64,000 nucleotides of DNA from Paraburkholderia haematera (GCF_905220975.1 NZ_CAJNBK010000022.1:1-64000); one strand, 5' to 3'; positions 50,374-59,406 are shown, counted from the stretch's first letter. The notes: generated by a model from the sequence alone, not told the origin. Numbers and translations are program-made.

Positions 50374-51894
50374 TCAGTGAGTTGTCGTGCCGCCGGACGG
50401 CGCGGGAATCGGCGTCTCCGTGTTCGCCGCAAGGCCGGCGTGCGAAGCATCGAAACCGCCACCTAGTGCCTTGATCAGCCCGATCTGCATGCCGCGGCGG
50501 TCCATTTCGAGGTTCACGACGGCCGTTTCGGCTGCGAGCCGGTTGTCATCCGCATTCAGCACCTGCAGTTGCTGGTTCAAACCGGCCTTGTAGCGAACGA
50601 GCGCCAGTTGATAGGCTTTGGACTGCGCATCCAGTGCCTGCTGCGCATCGATCAGTTGACGGTCGGCCGAATGGATTTGCGTGACCTGCGTGGCAACATC
50701 GGATAAAGCGTTGATCAACGTCTGGTTGTACGTTGCGACGTCGTAGTCGAAGTCCGCGTAGCGGCCCTTCAGTTGTGAGCGCAGCGCACCGGCGTCGAAG
50801 ATAGGAAGATGGATTGCGGGTCCCGCCTGAAGTTGACCGCTTCCAGCCGTCAGGAATCGCCCCCAGCCAAATGCGTCCAGTGCTGCTGATGCGGAAAGAT
50901 TGACGTCCGGAAAGAACTCGGCCTTCTTTTCCTTCACATCGTGGATGGCTGCATCCACCTGCCAGTAGGCCGAAACAATGTCCGGGCGCCGCGAAATCAG
51001 GTCGGCGGGCAGGTTGTCGGGAAGCGCGACGCTATCCCCCTCTCCAAGCGATGGATTGGCGATCTTGAGGCCGCCGTCCGGTCCTTCACCCAGCAGGGCA
51101 CCCAACTGGTAGCGTACGGTCGTGATCTGTCCGTCAAGGTCGCTGACGCTGGAACGGCTCGTCGCTGTCTCGCCATAGGCGGTCTGCCGCTCCACGTTGG
51201 TGTCGAGTCCCGCGCCAACGCGCCCATCCGTGATTCGCCCGATGTCCTCGCGATTCTTCACTTCACGCGCCTCGATATCACGCAAGGCATAGAGCTGCGC
51301 AAGATGGTTGTAGGTGCTTGCCACCGAAGCGGCCAAAGTGATGCGCACCTCCTCGGCTTCGGCTTCGGCGACCTTCTCCTCCGAGATGGACTGACGAAGC
51401 CGCTCGCGATTCTTACCCCACAGGTCGAGGTCAAACGAAGCACCGACGAGCGCGTTGTTCTCGCTCTGCCAGGTGCCGTTGACCGGCGGCGGCGTGGACC
51501 CATTAGCGCTATAGCGCTCGCGCGTCCACGAATAGCTGCCCGTCACGTTTGGATAGAGTGCGGAATGGGCCGTGCCGACAGAGGAAGACGCTTTCTCAAT
51601 GCGTGCACGTGCCTGATCGATCGTCGGATTGCCTGCCAGCGCCTCGTCGATCAGTTTGGGCAGTTGCGGATCGCCGAACTGTTTGGCCCAATCCATTGCG
51701 GGCCACTGTCCGCCCTCGGCGGGCAAACTCTGCTTCGTCTCGAACGTCGCGGGAGGTGCGATCTGCTTGTCGCTCTTGATGCCGGCGTAGTTGACGCATC
51801 CAGCCAGGCCGAGCGCCGCTACTGCCGCGGCTATCGAGGCCGCCCATGCGCTCGCTCGCGGCTGGGCCCGGTAGTGATTTGTCATGGTGTCCAT
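50374..51894 (-). CDS. NodT-family outer-membrane efflux lipoprotein
   Basis: 506 residues from the ATG at 51894 (AGGAG upstream; ATG 51885 is also usable). Lipobox LGLAGC, then VNYAGIKSDKQIAPP. Two OEP domains, WPAMDWAKQFGDPQLPKLIDEALAGNP early, LPADLISRRPDIVSAYWQVDAAIHDV in the linker and GLIKALGGGF at the end. It is the first gene of the pump operon, unlike the first efflux system in the window where it is last. Two GTGCA palindromes lie between its start and the MarR gene. Confidence 0.93.
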   Translation of the reverse strand: MDTMTNHYRAQPRASAWAASIAAAVAALGLAGCVNYAGIKSDKQIAPPATFETKQSLPAEGGQWPAMDWAKQFGDPQLPKLIDEALAGNPTIDQARARIEKASSSVGTAHSALYPNVTGSYSWTRERYSANGSTPPPVNGTWQSENNALVGASFDLDLWGKNRERLRQSISEEKVAEAEAEEVRITLAASVASTYNHLAQLYALRDIEAREVKNREDIGRITDGRVGAGLDTNVERQTAYGETATSRSSVSDLDGQITTVRYQLGALLGEGPDGGLKIANPSLGEGDSVALPDNLPADLISRRPDIVSAYWQVDAAIHDVKEKKAEFFPDVNLSASAALDAFGWGRFLTAGSGQLQAGPAIHLPIFDAGALRSQLKGRYADFDYDVATYNQTLINALSDVATQVTQIHSADRQLIDAQQALDAQSKAYQLALVRYKAGLNQQLQVLNADDNRLAAETAVVNLEMDRRGMQIGLIKALGGGFDASHAGLAANTETPIPAPSGGTTTH

Positions 51895-51937
51895 TTCCTT
51901 TCTCTCCTCTGGGTAACTTGGGTTCGTATTTCTTAAA

Positions 51938-51949
51938 GTGCATATGCAC
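51938..51949. promoter_or_regulatory. Probable MarR operator (perfect palindrome)
   Basis: GTGCATATGCAC is a perfect 12-base palindrome 44 bases before the outer-membrane-factor start. A close copy (GTGCATACGCAC, 52441-52452) overlaps the MarR start codon, which argues that the MarR protein binds both. Confidence 0.6.
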
Positions 51950-51978
51950 ATCGTAGCGTTCAGTTGTTCACATATCGA

Positions 51979-51992
51979 TGCACCGAAGTGCA
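51979..51992. promoter_or_regulatory. Probable second MarR operator
   Basis: TGCAC-CGAA-GTGCA has perfect 5-base arms. Its centre is 42 bases, four helical turns, from the centre of the palindrome at 51938-51949, so two dimers could bind one DNA face. Confidence 0.5.
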
Positions 51993-52011
51993 CGAGTTTG
52001 TTGCGTTGTGG

Positions 52012-52446
52012 TTACCTATCGGACACGTCGCTCGTCATGCGGAACAGTTCGCTTCGCAGAAGTGCGGCCTGTTGCGACCCAAAGCTACGTTCGAAGCAGG
52101 CCTGCGCAGCTGCCCAGTGAGCGGCCGCTTCGTCAAGCTTCGTCAACCCTCTGCTGGTGAGTACGACTTGCAGTCGCCGATTGCTTTGCCGTTCGGCGGG
52201 AGCATCGACGAGGCCACGCCGGAGCAGTGGTTTAAGCGCCCGCACGAGGGTCGTTCTGTCCATCATCATCGCCTTGGCCAACTCGGCCATCGTCAAACTC
52301 GAACAGCGGCCCAGCGTTCTGAGAACGCTGTACTGCGTGGGCGTGATGCCCGCCTCGGACAGATGACGCTCATAAAGCTTTGAAATATGTCGAGAGGCCT
52401 GACGAAGGGCAAAGCAGTCGTCGTCTAGAAGATCATTTGAGTGCAT
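52012..52446 (-). CDS. MarR-family regulator of the efflux operon
   Basis: 144 residues from the ATG at 52446; a GTG two codons earlier is possible. Winged-helix core: GITPTQYSVLRTLGRCSSLTMAELAKAMMMDRTTLVRALKPLLRRGLVDAPAERQSNRRLQ, read in parts, is canonical MarR including the wing. It precedes the NodT-EmrA-EmrB genes on the same strand, with a promoter region holding two GTGCA palindromes, and a third at its own start. It likely represses the pump until a phenolic ligand binds. Confidence 0.93.
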   Translation of the reverse strand: MHSNDLLDDDCFALRQASRHISKLYERHLSEAGITPTQYSVLRTLGRCSSLTMAELAKAMMMDRTTLVRALKPLLRRGLVDAPAERQSNRRLQVVLTSRGLTKLDEAAAHWAAAQACFERSFGSQQAALLRSELFRMTSDVSDR

Positions 52447-52452
52447 ACGCAC
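52441..52452. promoter_or_regulatory. Imperfect MarR-type palindrome at the marR start
   Basis: GTGCATACGCAC matches 51938-51949 at 11 of 12 bases. It overlaps the start codon of the MarR gene, consistent with autorepression. Confidence 0.45.
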
Positions 52453-52667
52453 AGATTAACGCAGCGGCCACCGGCAGGCGATGCGGGCCGGGTGATCAGT
52501 TTGTTGCCGTTTCGCGCACCAATTGCCCTCAGGATTTTCTGGATTTCTGCGCTGGGCGGCGACTTGGCGCGTGCACGCGGTCCAGATCCAATCGGCTTCG
52601 ATACCGAAGGCGGCCACTGATGCAGCCCTTTTATTCTCGCAGTGATTTGCGAGTCGCTTTACCCAAA

Positions 52668-53576
52668 CTAGCGCGATGACGCCAGCGTTTCGAAAAAGGT
52701 GGCCGCATAGTCGATAAATGCGCGCACCTTGGCGGGCAGCAGCGTCCGGTTGCTGTAAGCGAGCCGGATTTCGATGCTGTCGTCGACGAGCTGGAAATCG
52801 GTGAGGAGCCGGACGAGCTTTCCCGAAGCCAACTCCTGGTCCACAAGGTCTTCGGGCACGACACCGATTCCGAAACCCTGCAGCACCATTTCACAGTTGA
52901 AAGCGGGACTGTTCGACGAAATATCGAAACGGCGCGGTACGCTCAGTTCTTCCTCGCCGTTCCGGAAGTCGATGCTGACGCGACGAATCGATGGCGACAT
53001 CAGCACAAAATGATGGTTGGCCAATTCCGATGGGTGTCGCGGTATTGACGCGGTTTGCAGATACGCTGGCGTCGCGACGATGACCACCGGAATTCGCTCG
53101 AGCAGGCGTACAACGGTCGTCTCGCTCGTCACCATGTAGGGAACCACGATGCCAAGGTCGTACCCGTCGGCAACCAGGTCAACCGGCCGCTCGGTCAGTG
53201 TCACATCGAGTGCGACTTTCGGATGAGCCCGCTTGAAGCCGGCGATCAAGGGAACCAGCCGGTTTATCGTCGCCGTCGTATGGGCGACCAGACGCAAGAC
53301 GCCGCCCGCTTCCCGCGTCTGGTTTGCTACGTCCGCTTCGAGCGCATCCAGATCGTCCAGGATGCGCACGCAGCCTTCGTAGAAACGCTCCGCGGCTTCG
53401 GTGAGCGAGATCTGTCGAGTGGTTCGGTGTAACAGCCGGCATCCCATCCGCTCTTCCAGCCCCGCTATTGCCCGCGACACCGCCGGCCGGGTCAGGCCAT
53501 GCATATCCGCCGCTCGCGTGAAACTCTTCAATTCGACCACCGACCGGAAAACGCGCAGGCTTTCGACATATTCCAT
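52668..53576 (-). CDS. LysR-family regulator (CrgA/DmlR-like)
   Basis: 302 residues from the ATG at 53576. Winged HTH: LRVFRSVVELKSFTRAADMHGLTRPAVSRAIAGLEERMG; the effector domain has LRLVAHTTATINRLVPLIAGF and GIGVVPEDLVDQEL, and the final segment LLPAKVRAFIDYAATFFE is typical of the PA2220/CrgA subgroup. It is followed on its 5' side by an aconitase-family remnant and then the plus-strand gluconate dehydrogenase operon. Its target genes are not evident. Confidence 0.92.
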   Translation of the reverse strand: MEYVESLRVFRSVVELKSFTRAADMHGLTRPAVSRAIAGLEERMGCRLLHRTTRQISLTEAAERFYEGCVRILDDLDALEADVANQTREAGGVLRLVAHTTATINRLVPLIAGFKRAHPKVALDVTLTERPVDLVADGYDLGIVVPYMVTSETTVVRLLERIPVVIVATPAYLQTASIPRHPSELANHHFVLMSPSIRRVSIDFRNGEEELSVPRRFDISSNSPAFNCEMVLQGFGIGVVPEDLVDQELASGKLVRLLTDFQLVDDSIEIRLAYSNRTLLPAKVRAFIDYAATFFETLASSR

Positions 53577-53712
53577 GGCGAGATCTCTTCGCTGAACGGC
53601 AACAAGGGTGGCCGCAATGCAGGGCCTGCGCCACCGGATATTTGAGTCCTCGGCCCCTCTCCAACCGTCGTTCCGAGGATAAGCCACTGTTGACCCGGCG
53701 ATAGGCAGCAGT

Positions 53713-53838
53713 CTAAACCCGTCGGGCAGGCTCCACGCCCCAGCGCAGTACCTCACGATAGAAGTCGAAGTCTTCGCGCTTGCCCGCCGCACATGAGCCG
53801 CCATACGCGATATCGATCGCGACGTCCTGCTCCCGTTG
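53713..53838 (-). pseudogene. Fragment of an aconitase-family gene
   Basis: The minus strand reads DVAIDIAYGGSCAAGKREDFDFYREVLRWGVEP before a stop at 53713. The IAYGGSCxAGKxEDxDxY pattern is that of the aconitase/isopropylmalate-dehydratase large-subunit region around an iron-sulphur-ligand cysteine. Nothing of the remaining roughly 600 residues is seen on either side. It is a leftover of a deleted gene. Confidence 0.5.
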
Positions 53839-54132
53839 CGGCGCCGGGCCTTGCGCCGGAAAGGCGTCCCTTCCTGGATGCATCCCGAAGCGTCGCTTTT
53901 TCGCGTCAGTTTCACGCCGCCTCGCCCGGCCCGTCCACAGGCCACACAGCCAGAAAAACACCTATGATTTAAAAGCGATTTTTCTCACAGAACGACATTT
54001 AATCACTTCAGGAAACAGCTTATTGTAAAAAAGTAAAAAGACTTTGGAACCGGTTCCATTTACCATGACGCCGAAATCCGACGACTGCCCGCGGGCGCCC
54101 TGGCGCGCTCTCATCTCGCGATAACGAACAAC
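53839..54132. other. Upstream region of the gluconate dehydrogenase operon
   Basis: The right half (about 53960-54060) is markedly AT-rich for this window and includes the palindrome at 54045-54058. No further gene is seen. A promoter for the operon must lie here, but I could not choose a convincing -35/-10 pair. Confidence 0.45.
54045..54058. promoter_or_regulatory. PtxS-like LacI-family operator
   Basis: TGGAACCGGTTCCA is a perfect 14-base palindrome. It differs at two symmetric positions from TGAAACCGGTTTCA, the site I recall for PtxS, the LacI-family 2-ketogluconate regulator of Pseudomonas. It lies 75 bases before the gluconate dehydrogenase operon. No ptxS-like gene is in this window. 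Confidence 0.62.
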
Positions 54133-54849
54133 ATGGCCCAATCTCCTCTCACCTCTCGCCGCGGCTTCTTACGCACGGCCGTCGCGCTGGTTCCCGCCGG
54201 GACCCTCGCCGGCTGCGAAGTCAGGCAGTCCGCCACCACTGCACAAGGATCGAACGGCGCCGCCTCCGGTGCCGACTACAAGCCGCACTTCTTCGACGCG
54301 AAGGAATGGGCGTTCGTCCATGCGGCCGTCGACCGTCTGATCCCCGCGGACAGCGAAGGCCCGGGCGCGCTCGAAGCCGGCGTGCCCGAATTCATCGACC
54401 GGCAGATGGACACGCCATACGCGCACGGCGCGCTCTGGTACATGCAGGGCCCGTTCACGCAAGGCGTGCCGGAACTCGGCTACCAGCTGAAGCTCGTGCC
54501 GCGCGATCTGTACCGGCTCGGCATCGCCGCGGTGAACGCGTACTGCACGAAGACCTACTCGCACACGTTCGACGCACTCGACGCACCCACGCGCGACACC
54601 GTGCTCACCGCACTCGAGAACGGCAAGATCGATCTCGCCGACGTCCCAGCTGATGTCTTCTTCGGCCAGCTGCTGCAAAACACCCGCGAAGGCTACTTCT
54701 GCGACCCGATCCACGGCGGCAATCGCGACATGGGCGGCTGGAAGATGATCGGCTTCCCCGGCGCGCGCGCCGATTTCATGGACTTCGTCAACCAGAACGG
54801 CCAGGCCTATCCGTATGGCCCCGTGTCGATCCAAGGAAAGCGCACCTGA
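54133..54849 (+). CDS. Gluconate 2-dehydrogenase subunit 3 (gamma)
   Basis: 238 residues. TSRRGFLRTAVALVPAGTLAGC is a twin-arginine signal. The mature part matches gluconate_2-dh3: FFDAKEWAFVHAAVDRLIPADSEGPGALEAGVPEFIDRQM (in parts) and PIHGGNRDMGGWKMIGFPGAR. This small subunit is exported together with the flavoprotein and helps its maturation. It begins a three-gene operon for a membrane-bound, cytochrome-linked periplasmic dehydrogenase of gluconate or a related sugar acid. Confidence 0.93.
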   Translation: MAQSPLTSRRGFLRTAVALVPAGTLAGCEVRQSATTAQGSNGAASGADYKPHFFDAKEWAFVHAAVDRLIPADSEGPGALEAGVPEFIDRQMDTPYAHGALWYMQGPFTQGVPELGYQLKLVPRDLYRLGIAAVNAYCTKTYSHTFDALDAPTRDTVLTALENGKIDLADVPADVFFGQLLQNTREGYFCDPIHGGNRDMGGWKMIGFPGARADFMDFVNQNGQAYPYGPVSIQGKRT

Positions 54850-56627
54850 TGACCTCGCAAACCAAACCGCACGTCGACGCGGTCATCGTCGGCTTCGGCT
54901 GGACCGGTGCAATCCTCGCGAAGGAGCTCACCGAAGCCGGCCTCAAAGTGGTCGCACTCGAACGCGGCGAGTATCGCGACACCTATCCGGACGGCGCGTA
55001 TCCGAACACGATCGACGAGCTGACCTACAACGTCCGCAAGAAGCTGTTCCTCGATCTCTCCAAGACCACCGTGTCGATTCGTCATAACGTTGGCGATACG
55101 GCGCTGCCTTATCGGCAGCTTGCCGCGTTCCTGCCGGGCGAAGGCGTCGGCGGCGCCGGGCTGCATTGGTCGGGCGTGCATTTCCGCATCACGCCGGAAG
55201 AACTGCGCCTGAAGAGCCACTACGAAGAACGCTACGGCAAGCGCTTCATTCCGGAAGGCATGACGATCCAGGATTACGGGGTCAGCTACGAAGAACTCGA
55301 GCCGCATTTCGACTTCGCCGAGAAAGTGTTCGGCACCTCGGGCCAGGCTTATCAGGTCAACGGCAAGGTGGTCGGCGACGGCAACGTGTTCGAAGCGCCG
55401 CGCAGCGACAACTTCCCGCTTGCCGCCCAGTTGAACACGTACTCGGCCGAGCGCTTCGGCAAGGCCGCGCGCGAGATCGGGCTGCACCCGTACCGCCTGC
55501 CTTCCGCGAATACGTCGGGGCCGTACACGAACCCGTACGGCGTGCAGATGGGGCCGTGCAACTTCTGCGGATTCTGCAGCGGCTACGCGTGCTACATGTA
55601 CTCGAAGGCATCGCCGAATCTGAACATCCTGCCTGCGCTGAAGCAGTCGCCGAATTTCGAACTGCGCTCGCGCTGCCACGTGCTGCGCGTCGAACTCGAC
55701 GATACGAAAAAACGCGCCAAGGGCGTGACGTATGTCGATCCGGCGGGCAACGAAGTCTTTCAGCCCGCGGATCTCGTCATCGTCGCGGCGTTCCAGTATC
55801 ACAACGTCCACCTGCTTCTGCTGTCGGGCATCGGCAAGCCGTATGACCCGATCTCGGGCGAAGGCGTGGTCGGCCGCAATTTCGCGTATCAGAACCTCTC
55901 GACCATCACCGCGTTCTTCGACAAGGACACCTTTACGAATCCGTTCATCGGCGCGGGCGGCAACGGCGTCGCCGTCGACGACTTCAATGCCGACAACTTC
56001 GATCACGGTCCGCTCGGCTTTGTCGGCGGCTCGCCGTTGTGGGTAAATCAGGCCGGCACCAAACCGATCAGCGGGATCGCGACCCCGCCCGGCACGCCGA
56101 ACTGGGGCGTGGACTGGAAGAAATCGGTGAAGGACCACTACGCCCACACGATTTCGATGGACGCGCACGGCTCCAACATGTCGTATCGCGACGTGTTTCT
56201 CGACCTCGATCCGACCTATCGCGATTCATACGGCCAGCCGCTGTTGCGCATGACCTTCGACTGGAAGGACAACGACATCAAGATGGCGCGTTACGTGACC
56301 GGACAGATGCACAAGATTGCGCAGCAGATGGGGCCGAAGGCCATCAACGTCTATACGCGCGAATTCGGCGCGCACTTCGATTCGCGCCGCTATCAGACGA
56401 CTCATCTGGTCGGCGGCGCCGTGATGGGCACCGATCCGAAAACGAGCGTGCTGAATCGCTATCTGCAAAGCTGGGACGTGCACAACGTGTTCGTGATGGG
56501 TGCGTCGGCGTTCCCGCAAGGCATCGGCTACAACCCGACCGGACTCGTTGCCGCCCTCGCCTATTGGTCGGCGCGCGCGATCCGCACGCAATATCTGAAG
56601 AACCCCGGGCCGCTGGTGAGCGTATGA
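54849..56627 (+). CDS. Gluconate 2-dehydrogenase-type GMC flavoprotein (alpha)
   Basis: 592 residues. FAD motif VIVGFGWTGAILAKEL near residue 14, then GGAGLHWSGVHFRI (FAD-contacting loop), FCGFCSGYACYMYSKA with several cysteines, and the GMC-type C-terminal GASAFPQGIGYNPTGLVAALAYWSA carrying the substrate/FAD-binding Asn. It has no signal of its own and should travel with the gamma subunit through Tat. It oxidises gluconate to 2-ketogluconate, or 2-ketogluconate further, and passes electrons to the cytochrome. Start and stop both overlap the neighbours. Confidence 0.93.
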   Translation: MTSQTKPHVDAVIVGFGWTGAILAKELTEAGLKVVALERGEYRDTYPDGAYPNTIDELTYNVRKKLFLDLSKTTVSIRHNVGDTALPYRQLAAFLPGEGVGGAGLHWSGVHFRITPEELRLKSHYEERYGKRFIPEGMTIQDYGVSYEELEPHFDFAEKVFGTSGQAYQVNGKVVGDGNVFEAPRSDNFPLAAQLNTYSAERFGKAAREIGLHPYRLPSANTSGPYTNPYGVQMGPCNFCGFCSGYACYMYSKASPNLNILPALKQSPNFELRSRCHVLRVELDDTKKRAKGVTYVDPAGNEVFQPADLVIVAAFQYHNVHLLLLSGIGKPYDPISGEGVVGRNFAYQNLSTITAFFDKDTFTNPFIGAGGNGVAVDDFNADNFDHGPLGFVGGSPLWVNQAGTKPISGIATPPGTPNWGVDWKKSVKDHYAHTISMDAHGSNMSYRDVFLDLDPTYRDSYGQPLLRMTFDWKDNDIKMARYVTGQMHKIAQQMGPKAINVYTREFGAHFDSRRYQTTHLVGGAVMGTDPKTSVLNRYLQSWDVHNVFVMGASAFPQGIGYNPTGLVAALAYWSARAIRTQYLKNPGPLVSV

Positions 56628-58018
56628 AGAAGATCGATATCCAACGCCTGGGTCGGGCATTCAAACGCGTGGGCGCAGCATCGTTCTGCGCAGTTGCGAC
56701 GTTGTCCGCACCGCTCGCCGTGCAAGCGGCGACTCAAACACAAACACAAACACAAACCCAGCCTCAGGCCAACGCGGCCCTGATCGCGCACGGCGAATAT
56801 CTCGCGCGAGCCGGCGATTGCATTGCGTGTCACACGGCGCAAACGGGCAAACCGTTCGCGGGCGGCCTGAAGTTCGACACGCCGATCGGCGCGATCTATT
56901 CGACCAACATCACGCCCGATCGCAACACCGGTATCGGCTCATGGACCTTCGCGCAGTTCAATCGCGCGGTGCGGGCCGGCGTGCGGCCGAACGGCGACAC
57001 GCTGTATCCGGCGATGCCGTACCCTTCGTATGCGCGTTTGAGCGAAGACGACATGCACGCGCTCTATGCATACTTCACGCAAGGGGTCGCGCCGGTGAAC
57101 CAGACGAACCGTCCGGTCGATATCGTCTGGCCGCTGTCGATGCGCTGGCCGCTCGGCATCTGGCGTTACCTGTTCGCCCCTGATCCAGTGGCGTTCAATT
57201 CGAAACACTATGCCGATCCGGTGGTCGCACGCGGTGCGTACCTGGTGCAGGGCCTCGGCCACTGTGGCGCCTGCCACACGCCGCGTGCGGTGACGATGCA
57301 GGAACGCGCGTTGAGCGATCTCGACGGCGCCGAGTTCCTCGCGGGTGGCGCGGCGATCGACGGCTGGACCCCGTCGAGTTTGCGCGGCAATCCACGCACC
57401 GGCATCGGCTCGTGGAGCGAAGCGGATCTCGTGCAATTCCTGAAGACCGGACGCACGCTGCACACCGCGGCATTCGGCGGCATGACCGACGTCGTGCAGC
57501 ACAGCATGCAGCACATGAGCGACGCCGACCTGAGCGCGATCGCGCGTTACCTGAAGACGCTGCCGTCGACCGATCCGAAGGAAACGCCGTACGTGTACAA
57601 CGATACGGCGGCTCGCGCGCTGCGTACCGGCGACGCCACCGCACCGGGCGCCGCCGTGTACCGCGACAACTGCACCGCCTGCCACCGCAGCGACGGCCGC
57701 GGCTACACACGTGTTTTCCCAGCACTGGGCGGTAACCCGGTCGTGCAGGGCAAGGACGCGACCTCGCTGATTCATGTGCTGCTGACCGGCAACACGCTCG
57801 AAGGCACGAAGACCGCGCCGTCTTCGTTCACGATGCCGGCCTTCGGCTGGCGCCTGAACGATCAGGAAGTCGCCGACGTCACGAACTTCGTGCGTAACAG
57901 TTGGGGCAACACCGGTTCGACGGTCAGTGCGACAGATGTCGCCAAGGTTCGCAAGACCGTCCCGGTGCGTGCGCCCGGGATGCCGCCCGGCGCAGCACTC
58001 ACTTCACTCAGCCACTGA
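56624..58018 (+). CDS. Triheme cytochrome c subunit of gluconate dehydrogenase
   Basis: 464 residues from the ATG at 56624, inside an ATGA overlap. A signal peptide ends near VQAA; three c-type heme sites follow: CIACH (66-70), CGACH (214-218), CTACH (350-354), each in a separate cytochrome c domain with distal Met candidates (PAMPYPS, FGGMTDV, FTMPAFG). It accepts electrons from the flavoprotein and hands them to ubiquinone or the oxidase. A TQ repeat directly follows the signal and is encoded by a short tandem hexamer. Confidence 0.95.
   Translation: MKKIDIQRLGRAFKRVGAASFCAVATLSAPLAVQAATQTQTQTQTQPQANAALIAHGEYLARAGDCIACHTAQTGKPFAGGLKFDTPIGAIYSTNITPDRNTGIGSWTFAQFNRAVRAGVRPNGDTLYPAMPYPSYARLSEDDMHALYAYFTQGVAPVNQTNRPVDIVWPLSMRWPLGIWRYLFAPDPVAFNSKHYADPVVARGAYLVQGLGHCGACHTPRAVTMQERALSDLDGAEFLAGGAAIDGWTPSSLRGNPRTGIGSWSEADLVQFLKTGRTLHTAAFGGMTDVVQHSMQHMSDADLSAIARYLKTLPSTDPKETPYVYNDTAARALRTGDATAPGAAVYRDNCTACHRSDGRGYTRVFPALGGNPVVQGKDATSLIHVLLTGNTLEGTKTAPSSFTMPAFGWRLNDQEVADVTNFVRNSWGNTGSTVSATDVAKVRKTVPVRAPGMPPGAALTSLSH
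56735..56757. repeat. In-frame hexamer microsatellite in the cytochrome c gene
   Basis: About four ACACAA-type hexamers encode the TQTQTQTQ stretch after the signal peptide. Length change by slippage would keep the frame and alter only a flexible linker. Confidence 0.7.
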
Positions 58019-58196
58019 CATCGCGCTTCTTGCAACGCGTCCGCAATCGGGGCGCGTAGCAAGAGGCGCGCAAGCCGCTTCCTCCGCTTCGCGCAGCCGG
58101 CTCCGTTGTTCAGGAGCGGACTGCGTGCGCGCGGAATAAAGAGAGATCGCCATGCAGGCGACCTGAGATAGACGATCCAACCAAGCTATAACTACG

Positions 58197-59390
58197 ATGA
58201 AAAAGCAATTGATTGCTGCACCCTTGCTGTTGTCTTTCGCGGGCATCGCGTCCGCACAGAGTTCCGTCATGCTCTACGGCATCGTCGACGCCGGCATCAC
58301 GTATCGCAGCAACGAGCGCACCGGCTCGCCTGGCGCTTACACGGGACACTCGAACGTCGCGATGACGAGCGGCAACCTCTCCGGCAGCCGCTTCGGCATC
58401 AAGGGCCAGGAAGATCTTGGCGGTGGCTGGAACGCCCTGTTCCTGCTTGAAGACGGCTTCGACATCACGAACGGCAAGACTGGCCAGAACGGCGGGCTGT
58501 TCGGGCGTCAGGCGTTCGTCGGCATTGGCAGCCAGCAATACGGCACGGTCACGCTTGGCCGCCAGTACACCTCCCTGAACGACTTCGTCGCGCCCGTTGC
58601 GCCGGTCGCGATGGTCGGCGGCTACGGTGCGCATCCGGGCGACATCGACGATCTCGATCAGACCGCGCGGGTCAACAACTCGGTCAAGTACACGAGCGCG
58701 AACTACTCGGGCTTCACGTTCGGCGCGCTATATGGGTTCGGTGGTCAGCCGGGCAGCCTGAAGCAGCAGAACACATGGAGCTTGGGCGCGGCGTACGGTA
58801 ACGGCCCGCTGCATGTGGGCGTCGGCTACGAGCGTTCGGACAACAGCAAGAGCGGGCCGAAAGACTCGACGGTCGGCAAATGGAGCGGCACGGACGACGG
58901 CCTCTTTAATTCGTCGATCAACGAAGGCTACGCGAGTGCGCAATCGCAACAGATCATTGCCGCGGGCGCCACGTACAATTTTGGCCCGGCCATCGTCGGT
59001 TTGAACTACAGCAACGTGCAATACCGCTCGGGCGCCGATTCATTGTTCAATGGGCATGCAACGTTCAACATCGCAGGCGTGTTCGGACAGTGGACGATCC
59101 GCCCGGCCGTGCAACTGTTCGCAGGGTACAGCTACACGCGCGGCGGCGAAGTGGACGGTGTGGATGAGCGCGCGCAATATCACAACGTGACGCTCGGCGC
59201 GCAGTACAACGTGTCCAAACGCTCCACGGTCTATCTGATGGGCGGCTATCAGCACGCGTCCGGTATGACGCTGGATGCGCTCGGCAATCCGGTCGCGGCG
59301 AGCGCATCGGTCAGCGACAAGGGCAATAGCCACTCGTCGGACACGCAGTCGCAGGCAATTGTGAGTATTGGCTTGCGGCACCGGTTCTAA
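58197..59390 (+). CDS. Gram-negative trimeric porin
   Basis: 397 residues with signal AAPLLLSFAGIASA and barrel start QSSVMLYGIVDAGITY. SGSRFGIKGQEDLGGG, FGRQAFVGIGSQQYGTVTLGRQY and the terminal GLRHRF are standard in Burkholderia porins. It lies 178 bases after the cytochrome gene and in the same direction, so it may serve sugar-acid entry for the gluconate dehydrogenase, but it has its own upstream gap. Confidence 0.94.
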   Translation: MKKQLIAAPLLLSFAGIASAQSSVMLYGIVDAGITYRSNERTGSPGAYTGHSNVAMTSGNLSGSRFGIKGQEDLGGGWNALFLLEDGFDITNGKTGQNGGLFGRQAFVGIGSQQYGTVTLGRQYTSLNDFVAPVAPVAMVGGYGAHPGDIDDLDQTARVNNSVKYTSANYSGFTFGALYGFGGQPGSLKQQNTWSLGAAYGNGPLHVGVGYERSDNSKSGPKDSTVGKWSGTDDGLFNSSINEGYASAQSQQIIAAGATYNFGPAIVGLNYSNVQYRSGADSLFNGHATFNIAGVFGQWTIRPAVQLFAGYSYTRGGEVDGVDERAQYHNVTLGAQYNVSKRSTVYLMGGYQHASGMTLDALGNPVAASASVSDKGNSHSSDTQSQAIVSIGLRHRF

Positions 59391-59406
59391 CGGGTTCGGG
59401 CGGCGC

